Assembly (NCBI GenBank): GCA_020444245.1
Contig: JAHLLI010000006.1
Location: 1 to 64,000 of the forward strand
Origin: Actinomycetales bacterium
Lineage (GTDB): Bacteria > Actinomycetota > Actinomycetes > Actinomycetales > Cellulomonadaceae
DNA length: 64,000 nt
Direction of reading: 5' to 3'
A model generated the notes under the pieces. It was not told where the DNA came from, ran no database searches, and was given only the letters and a program-made list of their open reading frames with translations. Position numbers and translations under genes: made by a program. Below, in pieces: positions 23,958-35,061 of the stretch. Position 1 is the stretch's first letter, and each line of letters starts with the position of its first letter.

Positions 23958-24959
23958 TCAGGACTGGGGCAGGATCACCGTCTTGACCCCGGTGCGAGCC
24001 GCCCCGTGCTCGAATGCCGCGGCGGCGTCCGCGAGCCCGAACCGGTCGGTGGCCAGCGGCGCGAGCTGCACGGCGCCGCCGGCGACCAGCGCGATGGCGC
24101 GCGGGTAGACCTCCTTCATCCGGCGCACCATGAGCATGCTCAGGCCCTTGCGCCGGGCCACCGCCGCCGGGAAGGCGCTCTGCGCGGTGCTCGGGATGCC
24201 CGCCAGCATCACCCTCGCGCCGGGCCGGGCCAGACGTACGGCGGTGTCGATCGCGGCGTCGTCGCCGGCGATCTCCAGGACGACGTCCGCGCCGTCGCCG
24301 AGGTCGTGCGCCAGCGTCGCGGTGTCCTGCGGGTCGACGGCTGCGTCGATCCCGAGATCCTCGGCAGCCCGGCGCCGGTGGGCCAGCGGCTCGACGCCCA
24401 CCACGCGGCGCGCTCCGGCGGCTCGCAGGACCTGGATCGCCAGGAGGCCGATCGGCCCGAGCCCGACCACCGCTGCGGTCGCGCCGAGGCGTACGTGCGA
24501 GAGGTCGACCGCGTGGATCGCGACACCGAGCGGCTCGAGCAGCGCGCCGTCGACCGCGTCCATCGACGCCGGCAGCAGGTGGAGCCGGTTGGTGGGCCAC
24601 GTCATGAGCTCGCGCAGCGGGCCGTCGGTGGCTCCGTGCCCGGTGAAGCGGACGGTGGGGCAGAGGTTGGGGTCGCCCTCCAGGCACCGTGCGCAGCGAC
24701 CACAGGGGATCGCCGGGTCGATCGCCACGAGCCGACCGTCCCACGGCCCGCCGACCACCGTGCCGGCCGCCTCGTGACCGGGCACGACCGGTGAGGTCAC
24801 CGTCGTCTCGCCGACTCCTCCGTCGGTCCACCAGTGCAGGTCCGACCCGCACAGCCCGACCGCGCCGACCCTGACCAGGGACTCGCCGTCGACGGGCACC
24901 GGGTCCGGCTCCTCCGAGAGCCGCAGATCTCGGGCAGCGTGCAGGCGCGCGACGCGCAT
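23958..24959 (-). CDS. zinc-dependent medium-chain dehydrogenase
   Basis: 333 residues. Catalytic zinc ligands lie in VGLCGSDLHWW and GHEAAGTVV, and the structural-zinc loop CGRCARCLEGDPNLC is complete. The Rossmann motif VVGLGPIGLLAIQVLRAAG binds NAD(P). It resembles sorbitol, threonine or similar polyol dehydrogenases of the MDR superfamily; the alcohol substrate cannot be deduced. It converges on the transglutaminase and lies downstream of nothing obvious, so it is likely monocistronic. Confidence 0.85.
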   Translation of the reverse strand: MRVARLHAARDLRLSEEPDPVPVDGESLVRVGAVGLCGSDLHWWTDGGVGETTVTSPVVPGHEAAGTVVGGPWDGRLVAIDPAIPCGRCARCLEGDPNLCPTVRFTGHGATDGPLRELMTWPTNRLHLLPASMDAVDGALLEPLGVAIHAVDLSHVRLGATAAVVGLGPIGLLAIQVLRAAGARRVVGVEPLAHRRRAAEDLGIDAAVDPQDTATLAHDLGDGADVVLEIAGDDAAIDTAVRLARPGARVMLAGIPSTAQSAFPAAVARRKGLSMLMVRRMKEVYPRAIALVAGGAVQLAPLATDRFGLADAAAAFEHGAARTGVKTVILPQS

Positions 24960-25022
24960 GGTCCTCCTTCGGACGGTCGACCGGTCGATCCTGTCACGGA
25001 GCCGGGCGCGGCGGGTGGGCTC

Positions 25023-25718
25023 TCAGGGCGTGAGCCGTAGGGCGAGGACCGACACCAGGGCGGAGGCGTCGCCGGAGACCTCGAGCCCGGCCGTCCCGGG
25101 CAGGACCCGCTTCCAGAGCATCAGGGCCAGGTCCCGCGCACATCCCTGCACGGTGACGGCGGCGGGTCCGTCCGGACCGAGTCGCCAGGTGCCTCCGGGC
25201 GCGACGAGGTCGACCGCGTGCGGCAGCGGTTCGATGCGCCCGAGGCGGACCTGACGCGGCGTCATCGTGTCCACCACCTCGGCCACCGCGTCGGCCCAGA
25301 CGTCGTCGCCGAGGGTGTCGGACCCGGCGCCGGCCGCCGTGCTCAGGTCCCACAGGTGCACCGCGGTCTCGTGCAGCTGGCGACGCCGCCAGAAGCCGGC
25401 CGGCCCGGGCCCCAGCAGGGTGAGCGCGGGGGCGTCCGGACCGACGTCGGCCAGCGTCGACCGCAGGTGCGCGGCGGACCAGGTGTAGAACGCGACCAGC
25501 GCGGCCGTCTCGCGCGGCGCGGCGGGCTCGTGCGGGTCGAGGTCCACGCCGAGCGCCATGGCGGCCGCCCACCAGTGCACACCGCCCAGGTGCAGGGCGA
25601 GGTCGGCGACCCGCCACGGGGCGCAGCATGCGACCGGCGCCTCCGGGTCGGCGGCGGCGAGCACGGTCGCGAACTGGTGCTGGGCGCGGGCGAGGGCCGC
25701 GAGATGGTCGAGGCTCAC
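25023..25718 (-). CDS. maleylpyruvate isomerase-family (MDMPI fold) protein
   Basis: 231 residues from GTG 25718. An N-terminal DinB-like four-helix domain carries the pattern APWRVADLALHLGGVHWW and, later, QLHETAVHLWDLSTAAG; the His residues match the metal site of mycothiol-dependent enzymes. The C-terminal part resembles the MDMPI C domain (TWRLGPDGPAAVTVQGCARD). The family uses mycothiol, the actinobacterial thiol. The reaction is unknown. Short gap to the divergent lepA. Confidence 0.75.
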   Translation of the reverse strand: MSLDHLAALARAQHQFATVLAAADPEAPVACCAPWRVADLALHLGGVHWWAAAMALGVDLDPHEPAAPRETAALVAFYTWSAAHLRSTLADVGPDAPALTLLGPGPAGFWRRRQLHETAVHLWDLSTAAGAGSDTLGDDVWADAVAEVVDTMTPRQVRLGRIEPLPHAVDLVAPGGTWRLGPDGPAAVTVQGCARDLALMLWKRVLPGTAGLEVSGDASALVSVLALRLTP

Positions 25719-25825
25719 CGGGCCATGATCGCCCACGGGCGACGTCCACCGTGCGGCCTTCGGTCCCCGCTCGTGGGACGATGTGAGCCGCCCGACCCGC
25801 ACCGACGACCCGGACCAGGAGCACG

Positions 25826-27699
<1,874 letters not shown>

Positions 27700-27703
<4 letters not shown>

Positions 27704-28392
27704 GCGCCGCGGCCGCGGGCGGGCACCGGGCGGACGGCGGGGTGCTCGGCGCGGTCTGCGTGGTCGCGTCGCTGCGTCCGGACGACGGCACGACCGGCGT
27801 GACCGCCATCGACAAGCGGCCGGTCGACGGTCCCGTGCGGGTCGGCCGCTACGGCGTGCGCGGCGACGTGCAGGCCGACCGCAAGCACCACGGCGGGCTC
27901 GACAAGGCGCTGTACGCGGTCGACCAGGCCGAGGTCGACCACTGGGCCGCCGTGCTGGGCCGGGACGTGCCGCCCGGCGGCTTCGGGGAGAACCTGCGGA
28001 TCGCTGGCCTGAGGGTCGACGACGCGCTGCTCGGCGAGCGGTGGCGGATCGGCGAGCTCGAGGTCGAGGTCACCGGGCCGCGCACACCGTGCGCGACGTT
28101 CGCGCGATGGGTCGGTGAGGACCTCTGGGTCCGCCGCTACACCGAGCGCGGGCGCCCGGGCGCGTACCTGCGCGTGGTGCAGCCCGGGACCGTCGCGGCC
28201 GGCGACCCCGTGCACGTGGTCTGGCGGCCGGACCACCCGGTCAGCGTGGCGGTCGCGTTCACCGGGTGCCCCCCTGAGGCGGCGCGCGCGGCCCTGGCCG
28301 CTGCGGCCGACGGGCTCGACCTGGCCGACTACATGCTGGAGGCGCTCGAGACCGCGGCCGGGCGCACCACCCACGGCGGGGCGCAGGACTAG
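27700..28392 (+). CDS. MOSC domain protein
   Basis: 230 residues from GTG 27700, overlapping the lepA stop. MOSC beta-barrel with the conserved cysteine in [12 protein letters not shown], preceded by [19 protein letters not shown] and [10 protein letters not shown]. Related to YiiM, which takes part in molybdenum-cofactor-dependent N-hydroxylated substrate reduction; it could carry a persulfide sulfur or bind Moco. The C-terminal extension [16 protein letters not shown] is helical. The substrate is not identifiable. Confidence 0.85.
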
Positions 28393-29624
28393 TGCCCGCC
28401 CTGCCGGACGGCGAGCCGGTGCCCTCCGACGGGTCGCTGCCGGAGTGGCTCGCCGACGCCCCGCCGGCCGCCGAGAGCCTCGGCCTGTACCTGCACGTGC
28501 CGTTCTGCCGGGTGCGCTGCGGCTACTGCGACTTCACCACCTACACGGCTGCAGAGCTCGGGGGCGGCGGCGACCGCGCGACGTACGCCGCGGCCGCGTC
28601 CGCCGAGGTGGCGCTCGCGGCCCGTGCGCTCGGTGCCGTGGGTCGCGCCCGGCCGGTCGGCACCGTGTTCCTGGGCGGCGGCACCCCGACGATGCTCCCG
28701 CCGGGCGACCTGGCCCGGATGCTGCTCGCGGTGCGCGACGAGCTGGGCCTGGAGCCCGGCGCGGAGGTCACGACCGAGGCCAACCCGGACTCGGTCGACG
28801 CCGCAGGGCTCGAGGCGCTCGCCGCGGCCGGGTTCACGCGAGTGTCGTTCGGGATGCAGTCGGCCGTGCCGCACGTGCTCGCGACGCTGGACCGCACGCA
28901 CGACCCCGAGCGCGTGCCCCAGGTGGTGGGCTGGGCCCGCGACGCGGGCCTGGCGGTGTCGCTCGACCTCATCTACGGCACGCCGGGGGAGTCCGTCGAG
29001 GACTGGCGCCGGTCGGTCGAGGCGGCGCTGGAGACCGGGGTCGACCACCTGTCCGCGTACGCGCTTGTGGTCGAGGAGGGCACCCGGATGGGCGCGCTGG
29101 TGCGGCGCGGCTTCCTCGATGCACCCGACCCGGACGACCAGGCGACCAAGTACGAGCTCGTCGACGAGCTCGCGTCGGCCGCCGGCCTGGCCTGGTACGA
29201 GGTGAGCAACTGGGCGCGGCCGGGGGCGGCCTGCCGGCACAACGAGGCCTACTGGCGCAGCGCTGACTGGTGGGGCGTGGGCCCCGGCGCGCACTCGCAC
29301 GTCGGCGCGCCGGACGCGGCGGTGCGGTGGTGGAACGTCAAGCACCCGCGGCCGTACGCGGAGCGGCTCGCCGAGGGCGGTACCCCTGCCGCAGGCCGGG
29401 AGGTGCTCGGCGCGGACGACGTCCGGCTCGAGCGGGTCCTGCTGGGGGCGCGGATGGCCGACGGGCTGCCGGTGTCGGCGCTGTCCGCCGCGGGGCGCGA
29501 GGCGGTCGCCGGGCTGGTCGCCGACGGGCTCGTGGCCGGGCGGGACGCGGTGCGCGGGCGTGTCGTGCTCACCCGGCGCGGGCGGCTGCTGGCCGACGCG
29601 GTGGTGCGCGCGCTGACCGACTGA
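28392..29624 (+). CDS. hemW: radical SAM heme chaperone HemW-like
   Basis: 410 residues from GTG 28392, overlapping the MOSC stop by one base. The radical-SAM cluster motif is CRVRCGYCDFTTY (CxxxCxxC followed by F). GGGTPTMLPPGDL and SLDLIYGTPGESVEDW follow, plus the HemW C-terminal domain. Annotated in many genomes as CpdH/HemN-like, but HemW lacks the extra residue of HemN (CxxxCxxC-x-C) and transfers heme. The lepA-MOSC-hemW-hrcA neighbourhood supports HemW. Confidence 0.9.
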   Translation: MPALPDGEPVPSDGSLPEWLADAPPAAESLGLYLHVPFCRVRCGYCDFTTYTAAELGGGGDRATYAAAASAEVALAARALGAVGRARPVGTVFLGGGTPTMLPPGDLARMLLAVRDELGLEPGAEVTTEANPDSVDAAGLEALAAAGFTRVSFGMQSAVPHVLATLDRTHDPERVPQVVGWARDAGLAVSLDLIYGTPGESVEDWRRSVEAALETGVDHLSAYALVVEEGTRMGALVRRGFLDAPDPDDQATKYELVDELASAAGLAWYEVSNWARPGAACRHNEAYWRSADWWGVGPGAHSHVGAPDAAVRWWNVKHPRPYAERLAEGGTPAAGREVLGADDVRLERVLLGARMADGLPVSALSAAGREAVAGLVADGLVAGRDAVRGRVVLTRRGRLLADAVVRALTD

Positions 29625-29689
29625 CGGCGCGCGCTGGACGCCGCGCCGCTGCGGCGTCAGGATGCTCCTCCGCGGATGGGGGAGGGCGT

Positions 29690-30145
29690 GTGCGCATCGA
29701 GATCGACGACCTGAGCGGCACCGACGTGGCCGAGCTGCTCGCCGAGCACCTGGCGGACATGTACGCCACGTCGCCGGCGTGCAGCGTGCACGCGCTGGAC
29801 CTGGACGCGCTGCGCGCGCCGTCGGTCACAGTGTGGACGGCGCGCGACGGGGGCGCGCTGCTGGGCTGCGGCGCCCTCAAGGAGCTGGACCGCCGGCACG
29901 GCGAGCTGAAGTCGATGCGCACCGCGGCGGCGGCCCGCGGGCGTGGCGTCGGCGGCGCGGTGCTGCGGCACCTGCTCGACGTCGCACGCGAGCGGGGCTA
30001 CGCGCGAGTCAGTCTCGAGACGGGTTCCCAGCCGTTCTTCGCGCCCGCGCACCGGTTGTACGCGCGCCACGGCTTCGTGGCGTGCGAACCGTTCGGCGAC
30101 TACGTGCTCGACCCCAGCAGCGTCTTCATGACCCTGGAGCTCTGA
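29690..30145 (+). CDS. GNAT-family N-acetyltransferase
   Basis: 151 residues from GTG 29690. Acetyl-CoA loop in MRTAAAARGRGVGGAVLRHL, followed by GYARVSLETGSQPFFAPAHRLYARHGF, the pattern of small GNATs acting on amines. The acceptor is unknown. It lies 65 bp after hemW and 55 bp before the regulator. Confidence 0.8.
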   Translation: MRIEIDDLSGTDVAELLAEHLADMYATSPACSVHALDLDALRAPSVTVWTARDGGALLGCGALKELDRRHGELKSMRTAAAARGRGVGGAVLRHLLDVARERGYARVSLETGSQPFFAPAHRLYARHGFVACEPFGDYVLDPSSVFMTLEL

Positions 30146-30163
30146 GCAGGAGACTGTTCGAGA

Positions 30164-30183
30164 TGTTCGGGTTGATCCGAACA
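30164..30183. promoter_or_regulatory. operator palindrome before the GbsR-like gene
   Basis: TGTTCGG-GTTGAT-CCGAACA: perfect 7-bp arms, 17 bp upstream of ATG 30201. A second GTTCG lies just upstream at 30155. Probably bound by the GbsR-like regulator itself. Confidence 0.65.
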
Positions 30184-30200
30184 AGCGGTACGCTGGTCGC

Positions 30201-30647
30201 ATGCCACCGATCTCGGAGTTCATCGAGGAGGCCGGCCTGTACTTCGAGGGCCTGGGCCTCAGCCGCACCGCCGGGCGCATCATGGGCTGGCTGCTCGCCG
30301 GGGACGTGGACGGCGCGGACGCACCCTTGCTCTGCGAGGAGCTCGGCGTCGCCAAGAGCAGCGTGAGCGTGGCGCTGCGCCGCCTCGAGCAGATCGGCCT
30401 CGTCGAGCGGTTCCGGGTGGCCGGCCACCGCCGCGACCGCTTCCGCCTGACCGAGGACGTGTTCGGACGCGCGTTCCGGGCCCAGATGTCCGCGTTCGGG
30501 ACGTTCACCGCTCTCGCCGAGCGCGGCCTCGCGGTGGTCGGGGACGACCCGGTGCGCCGGCGGCGGCTGGAGAACATGCGCGACATGTACGCCTTCATGG
30601 CCCGGCGCTTCCCGCAGCTGCTCGACGAGTGGGAGGCCACCCGATGA
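30201..30647 (+). CDS. GbsR/MarR-family transcriptional regulator
   Basis: 148 residues from ATG 30201. Winged HTH in AGRIMGWLLAGDVDGADAPL, CEELGVAKSSVSVALRRLEQIGLVERFRVAGHRRDRF, resembling GbsR-type regulators. ATG of the glycosyltransferase overlaps its stop (ATGA), so the pair is an operon. The palindrome at 30164 is a candidate autoregulatory site. Confidence 0.85.
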   Translation: MPPISEFIEEAGLYFEGLGLSRTAGRIMGWLLAGDVDGADAPLLCEELGVAKSSVSVALRRLEQIGLVERFRVAGHRRDRFRLTEDVFGRAFRAQMSAFGTFTALAERGLAVVGDDPVRRRRLENMRDMYAFMARRFPQLLDEWEATR

Positions 30648-31852
30648 GGGTCCTGCTGGTCACCACGGGAAGCCGCGGCGACGTCCAGCCGTTCGTGGCG
30701 CTCGCCGTCGGGCTCGCCGCCGCCGGGCACGTCCCCACGCTCGCGGCGCCGGCCCGGTTCGCCGCCATGGCGGCCGAGCGCGGCGTCGGCTTCGTCGGCC
30801 TCGACGACAGCCTGTTCGCGCTCCAGGACGAGCTGGCGACGCGCGGCTCCCTCGCAGCGGTGACCGGCGCCTCCCGGGCCCGTCCCGCCATGCGCCGGTT
30901 CCTGGCCGACGTCGCCGACCTGGTCGACGTGCCCACCGACGCCGTGGTGTACCACCCCAAGACCCTCGCCGCCCCCATGGTGGCCGAGGCGCAGGGCGTG
31001 CCCTCGCTCGCGGCCCAGCTGATCCCGCTGTACCCACCGACGGCGGCCTTCGCGGCGCCGGTGCTCCCGCGACCGGTCCCGAGGTGGCTGAACCGGGCGA
31101 CGTGGCGGCTCGTGGCGGCGGTGGAGGCGCCGTGGCGCGGCGCGCTGCGTGAGCTCCGTCGCGATCGGCTCGCGCTGGAGTCGCCGCTCGTGGGCCTGGG
31201 CGCCCGGGTGGCGGCGGGTGGCGCGCTCAACGCGTGGAGCCCGCACCTGCTGCCGGCACCGGACGACTGGCCCGCGGGCTCGGCGCCGACGGGCTTCTGG
31301 CGGCTGCCCGCCGGAGCGTGGCAGGCGCCGGCATCGCTGGTCGACTTCCTCGGCGCCGGCGAGCCGCCCGTCTACGTCGGCTTCGGCAGCATGGTGGACC
31401 GCCACCCCGCCGAGCTCGGCGCCACGGTGCGCGACGGCCTGCGGCGTGCCGGCCGGCGCGGTGTCGTCGCGACCGGCTCCGGCGCCCTCGAGCTCGAGAG
31501 CTCCGACGACCTCCTGGTCGTGGACCAGGTGCCGCACGACTGGCTCTTCCCACGGGTCGCAGCCGTCGTGCACCACGGCGGGATCGGCACCGTCGCGGCG
31601 GCGCTCGAGGCGGGCGTGCCCCAGGTGGTCCGGCCGTTCCTGGGCGACCAGCCGTTCTGGGCGCGTCGGGTGGCAGAGGTCGGAGCCGGGGTGTCGTGGT
31701 CCGGCCGGCCCGGTTCGCTCGCCGAGGCGATCGCCGCGGTCCTGGAGCGCGCGGCTGCGGCTCGTGACCTCGCGGAGGCGTGCGCGGCGGAGGACGGGGT
31801 CGGGGCGGCGGTCGGACGCATCGAGGCGCTGGTGGGCGCCACGGGGCGCTAG
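30644..31852 (+). CDS. MGT/UGT-type glycosyltransferase (GT1, GT-B fold)
   Basis: 402 residues from ATG 30644. The N-terminus MRVLLVTTGSRGDVQPFVAL is the acceptor domain signature of sterol- and macrolide-type glycosyltransferases. The C-terminal donor site has VYVGFGSM, then VAAVVHHGGIGTVAAALEAG and PFLGDQPFWARRV. It transfers sugar from a UDP-sugar to a lipid or natural product. Coupling to a GbsR-like regulator suggests induction by a small molecule, possibly a toxic acceptor that it glycosylates. Inference only. Confidence 0.85.
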   Translation: MRVLLVTTGSRGDVQPFVALAVGLAAAGHVPTLAAPARFAAMAAERGVGFVGLDDSLFALQDELATRGSLAAVTGASRARPAMRRFLADVADLVDVPTDAVVYHPKTLAAPMVAEAQGVPSLAAQLIPLYPPTAAFAAPVLPRPVPRWLNRATWRLVAAVEAPWRGALRELRRDRLALESPLVGLGARVAAGGALNAWSPHLLPAPDDWPAGSAPTGFWRLPAGAWQAPASLVDFLGAGEPPVYVGFGSMVDRHPAELGATVRDGLRRAGRRGVVATGSGALELESSDDLLVVDQVPHDWLFPRVAAVVHHGGIGTVAAALEAGVPQVVRPFLGDQPFWARRVAEVGAGVSWSGRPGSLAEAIAAVLERAAAARDLAEACAAEDGVGAAVGRIEALVGATGR

Positions 31853-32030
31853 CGGGACGATCGACCGAGGCGTCGGGCCCGGGACCGACGACGCGGTGCA
31901 CGGAGCCGCAGCTCCGGCGCCGGCAGAACCGGGCAGATCGAACAGCGTGGAGCCTTGACACGGGTGGCGTGGACTCGATTCGCTGGCCGACAGCCGTCGG
32001 CGTCCGCCGGCGCCCCTGCGAGGAGGATTC

Positions 32031-33008
32031 GTGACCGAGACCCCGGGCGCCCAGCCCAACCCCGAGCCGGATCAGACTCCGCCGCCTCCCGGTGGATATC
32101 AGGCTCCGCCGCCGCCGAGCGGCGACCAGGCGCCGCCTGCCGGCTACCAGGCCCCGCCGCCGGGGTACCAGGCACCGCCGCCGGGCTACCAGGCGCCGCC
32201 GCCGGGGTACCAGGCGCCGCCTCCGGGCTACCAGGCGCCGCCGCCCGGCTACCAGGCACCGCCCCCGGGGTACCAGGCCCCGCCGCCCGGCTACGGGCCG
32301 CCGGCGAACCAGGTCAACGTCGGTGACGCGTTCGGTTGGGGCTGGGCGAAGTTCCAGCAGAACGTCGGTCCCTACCTGCTCGGCATGGTCATCTACGCGG
32401 TGCTCGGCGGCATCCTGATCGGCATCCCGTACGCCATCCTGATCGCGGGCGCGAGCACCACGCTCACCATCGACGCGAACGGGAACATCACCTCCGGTGC
32501 CGGTGGGCTCTTCGGCGCGAGCATCGGCGCGATGATCGTCGTCTGGATCCTCGCGATCGTCGTGGAGATGCTGGCACAGGTGGGCCTGATCAACGCCTCC
32601 CTCCGGGTCGCCAACGGGGAGAGGATCTCGGTCGGCACGTTCTTCAACTACCCGAACCTCGGCAACGTGATCGCCACTGCGCTGCTGGTCGGCGTGGCGA
32701 CCTTCGTCGGGACCCTCGTGACGTTCTTCATCGGGGGCCTGGGTGGCGTCGTGGTCGGGTTCTTCGCGCTCTTCGCCCTCTTCTTCGCCGTCGACCAGGG
32801 CTATGGGCCGATGGATGCCATCAAGGCGAGCTTCTCGCTGGTGAGCAAGAACTTCGGGCCGACGATCCTGGTGTTCCTGGTGGCCATGGTCGCCATGGCC
32901 ATCGGTGGGATCCTGCTCGGGCTCGGGCTGCTCGTCGCCGTCCCGCTGTCGATGCTGGCGTTCACCTTCCTGTACCGCCGGCTCGTCAACGGCCCGCTGG
33001 CGGCCTGA
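32031..33008 (+). CDS. membrane protein with GYQAPPP-repeat N-terminus
   Basis: 325 residues from GTG 32031. The first 90 residues are a Pro/Gln/Tyr-rich cytoplasmic tail with seven tandem GYQAPPP units. About six membrane segments follow (for example [37 protein letters not shown]), with a soluble region [17 protein letters not shown] typical of DUF975-like or GlpM-like proteins, ending [13 protein letters not shown]. Function unknown. The repeats are exact enough to suggest recent duplication. Confidence 0.75.
   Translation: MTETPGAQPNPEPDQTPPPPGGYQAPPPPSGDQAPPAGYQAPPPGYQAPPPGYQAPPPGYQAPPPGYQAPPPGYQAPPPGYQAPPPGYGPPANQVNVGDAFGWGWAKFQQNVGPYLLGMVIYAVLGGILIGIPYAILIAGASTTLTIDANGNITSGAGGLFGASIGAMIVVWILAIVVEMLAQVGLINASLRVANGERISVGTFFNYPNLGNVIATALLVGVATFVGTLVTFFIGGLGGVVVGFFALFALFFAVDQGYGPMDAIKASFSLVSKNFGPTILVFLVAMVAMAIGGILLGLGLLVAVPLSMLAFTFLYRRLVNGPLAA
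32142..32288 (+). repeat. 21-bp tandem repeats encoding GYQAPPP
   Basis: Seven units with synonymous changes in the third position only, followed by a degenerate GYGPP and preceded by a degenerate GYQAPPPP. The pattern is selection on protein sequence rather than a recent slipped tract. Confidence 0.85.
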
Positions 33009-33020
33009 CCTGCTCTCACG

Positions 33021-33055
33021 ACGCGGGGTCCGAGACCTGGTCTCGGACCCCGCGT
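33021..33055. terminator. bidirectional terminator
   Basis: ACGCGGGGTCCGAGAC, CTG, GTCTCGGACCCCGCGT: a perfect 16-bp stem between two converging genes. Confidence 0.9.
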
Positions 33056-33071
33056 GCCGTGTCGGCGGCCG

Positions 33072-33914
33072 TCAGGCCGTCACGAAGTCGATCAGCTCCT
33101 CCATCCGGCCGAGCAGCGAGGGCTCCAGGTCGCGGTAGTCGCGGACGGTGCCGCGGATCCGGCGCCACCCGGCCGCGACGTCGGCCTGGTCGGCGTGCGG
33201 CCAGCCCAGCGCCGCGAGGATCCCCTCCTTCCACGACGTGCCGCGCGGGATCTGCGGCCAGGCGCTCAGGCCCAGGCGCTCGGGTCGGACCGCCTGCCAC
33301 ACGTCGACGTACGGGTGGCCGAGCACCAGCACGGTCCCGGCCGGCGCCGCCCGCACCGCCTCCGCGGCGATCCGCGACTCCTTGCTCCCGGGCACCAGGT
33401 GGTCCACGAGGATCCCGAGGCGCCTGGTCGGGCCGGGGGAGAAGCGGGCGACCTCGGCCGCGAGGTCGTCCACGCCGTCGAGCATCTCGACCACGACGCC
33501 CTCCAGGCGCAGGTCGTCGCCCCAGACCTGCTCGACCAGCTCGGCGTCGTGCCGGCCCTCGACCCAGATCCGGCTCGCCCTGGCGACCCGGGCGGCGGCG
33601 CCCGGCACGGCGCGGGAGCCGGACGCGGTCCGGGCGGGCGCGGCCGGGGCGGAGGGACCGGCCGGCGGTACGAGCTCCACCGGCTCCCCGTCGATCCAGA
33701 AGCCTGGGCCGAGCGGGAAGGTGCGAGTCGCCCCACGCCGGTCCTCGAGCACCACCACGCGCATCCCGCCGGAGCGCTCGACGCGCACGACGGCACCCAC
33801 CCAGCCGGTCGCGACCTCCTCGACCACGAGCCCGACGTCGGCGGGCACCGGGCGTGACGACGGTCGCGCGGGGCGGCGCGGACCGGCGAGCACGTCGCGT
33901 CCGTACCTGTCCAT
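33072..33914 (-). CDS. DUF3097 family protein
   Basis: 280 residues from ATG 33914 (MDRYGRDVLAG); an upstream ATG at 33935 would add seven residues. The N-terminal half resembles an OB-like or barrel domain (VERSGGMRVVVLEDRRGATR, FPLGPGFWIDGEPVELVPPA). The second half is conserved in the family and has Toprim-like pieces WVEGRHDAELVEQVWG and GILVDHLVPGSKESRIA. Restricted mostly to actinobacteria. No function known. Confidence 0.85.
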   Translation of the reverse strand: MDRYGRDVLAGPRRPARPSSRPVPADVGLVVEEVATGWVGAVVRVERSGGMRVVVLEDRRGATRTFPLGPGFWIDGEPVELVPPAGPSAPAAPARTASGSRAVPGAAARVARASRIWVEGRHDAELVEQVWGDDLRLEGVVVEMLDGVDDLAAEVARFSPGPTRRLGILVDHLVPGSKESRIAAEAVRAAPAGTVLVLGHPYVDVWQAVRPERLGLSAWPQIPRGTSWKEGILAALGWPHADQADVAAGWRRIRGTVRDYRDLEPSLLGRMEELIDFVTA

Positions 33915-34034
33915 CGGGCCTCCCTCGGGTCGCACCGATGATGCCGGTCAACGCGGAACCGGCGGCCCCACCACGCCGGGCAGGGCCCGGTCCGACCACG
34001 CCGGACGGCGTCGCGACACGCGCCGGGCCGGGTG

Positions 34035-34910
34035 TCAGACGTCCAGGTCCTTGCTGAAGAACAGCTCCGCGTAGGGGTTGTCGTTGTAGCGGTCGATCCG
34101 GCGGTACCCGGCGCGGTCGTACATCGCGATCGCCTCGGTGAGGGTGCCGTTGGTGTCCAGCAGCAGCCGCCGGTGGCCGCGCGTGGCGGCCATCGCCTCG
34201 AGGTGCCGCAGCATCCGCGAGCCCAGGCCGGCGCCGCGCCACTCGGGGTGCACCCACATCCGCTTGAGCTCGCCCACGTCGGGGCCAGCCTCCGGCGCGT
34301 CCCGGAGCCCACCGAGCGCCACCGGCTCGCCGTCGGACGTCGCGACCACGAACGTGCCCTCGGTGTCCGGGCCGTCCAGGGCGAAGCCCCGGGGGAAGCG
34401 GCGGTCGAGCTCGGCGATGTACCGGTCGGCGGCGGCCCGTGCCGCGGGGTCGGTGGGCGGGACCTCGCGAAGGTGCACGGTCGCGGCGCGCACGAGCAGG
34501 TCGGCGGTCGCCAGTGCCTGCGTCAGGCGGTCGCGCTGGCGGGCGGTGAGCGGGGCGACCAGGCGCCGGGCCAGGCGTTCCGAGCGTGCCTCGAGGTCCT
34601 GCCACGCCGCGCGGCCGGCCTCGGTGGGCACAGCGAGGCGCCGGCGCCGGTCGGCCGGGTCGGGCCTGACGGCGACCAGGCCGTCCTCCTCCAGCCGGGC
34701 CAGGACCCGGCTGAGGTACCCGGCGTCCAGACCGAGCCGGTCGCGCAGGTCGCGGACCGCGGCGCCCTGCGGGCCGATCTCGTACAGGACCCGCGAGATC
34801 CCGAGGGGGCGGCCGGTGCCGAGGAACGACTCGTCGAGCGCGCCGATCCGCTGGGTGTAGGTGCGGTTGAACCGGCGCAGGGTTGCGGTGGTGGGGTCCT
34901 CGGCAGGCAT
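34035..34910 (-). CDS. fused MarR regulator and GNAT acetyltransferase
   Basis: 291 residues. Residues about 1-145 form a MarR winged HTH (ISRVLYEIGPQGAAVRDLRD, LDAGYLSRVLARLEEDGLVA, DRRRRLAVPTEAG). Residues about 165-291 form a GNAT domain (KRMWVHPEWRGAGLGSRMLR, AIAMYDRAGYRRI). This fusion is common in actinobacteria. The acetyltransferase substrate could be the inducer. ATG 34910 is preceded by a palindrome. Confidence 0.9.
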   Translation of the reverse strand: MPAEDPTTATLRRFNRTYTQRIGALDESFLGTGRPLGISRVLYEIGPQGAAVRDLRDRLGLDAGYLSRVLARLEEDGLVAVRPDPADRRRRLAVPTEAGRAAWQDLEARSERLARRLVAPLTARQRDRLTQALATADLLVRAATVHLREVPPTDPAARAAADRYIAELDRRFPRGFALDGPDTEGTFVVATSDGEPVALGGLRDAPEAGPDVGELKRMWVHPEWRGAGLGSRMLRHLEAMAATRGHRRLLLDTNGTLTEAIAMYDRAGYRRIDRYNDNPYAELFFSKDLDV

Positions 34911-34914
34911 TCTC

Positions 34915-34926
34915 TGACCTTAGTCA
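34915..34926. promoter_or_regulatory. MarR-type operator
   Basis: TGACCTTAGTCA immediately upstream of the start; symmetric arms TGAC/GTCA resemble MarR-type sites. Short, so specificity is uncertain. Confidence 0.45.
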
Positions 34927-35002
34927 ACGATCTGTCCGGCAGTCGAGTGGGCGGGGGCGCCGGGTGCTGCCTGCGAGGTACTGCCGTCGTACCATGGATC
35001 GG

Positions 35003-35029
35003 TTAGCACTCGGCGGCGTCGAGTGCCAC
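35003..35029. promoter_or_regulatory. CIRCE operator
   Basis: TTAGCACTC-N9-GAGTGCCAC. The consensus is TTAGCACTC-N9-GAGTGCTAA; the left arm is perfect and the right arm matches at six of nine positions, starting GAGTGC. It lies 33 bp before the hrcA start, giving the heat-shock repressor a site to control itself. Confidence 0.9.
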
Positions 35030-35061
35030 CACCCCCCGGACGAGCGCGAGAAGGAGGCCGG

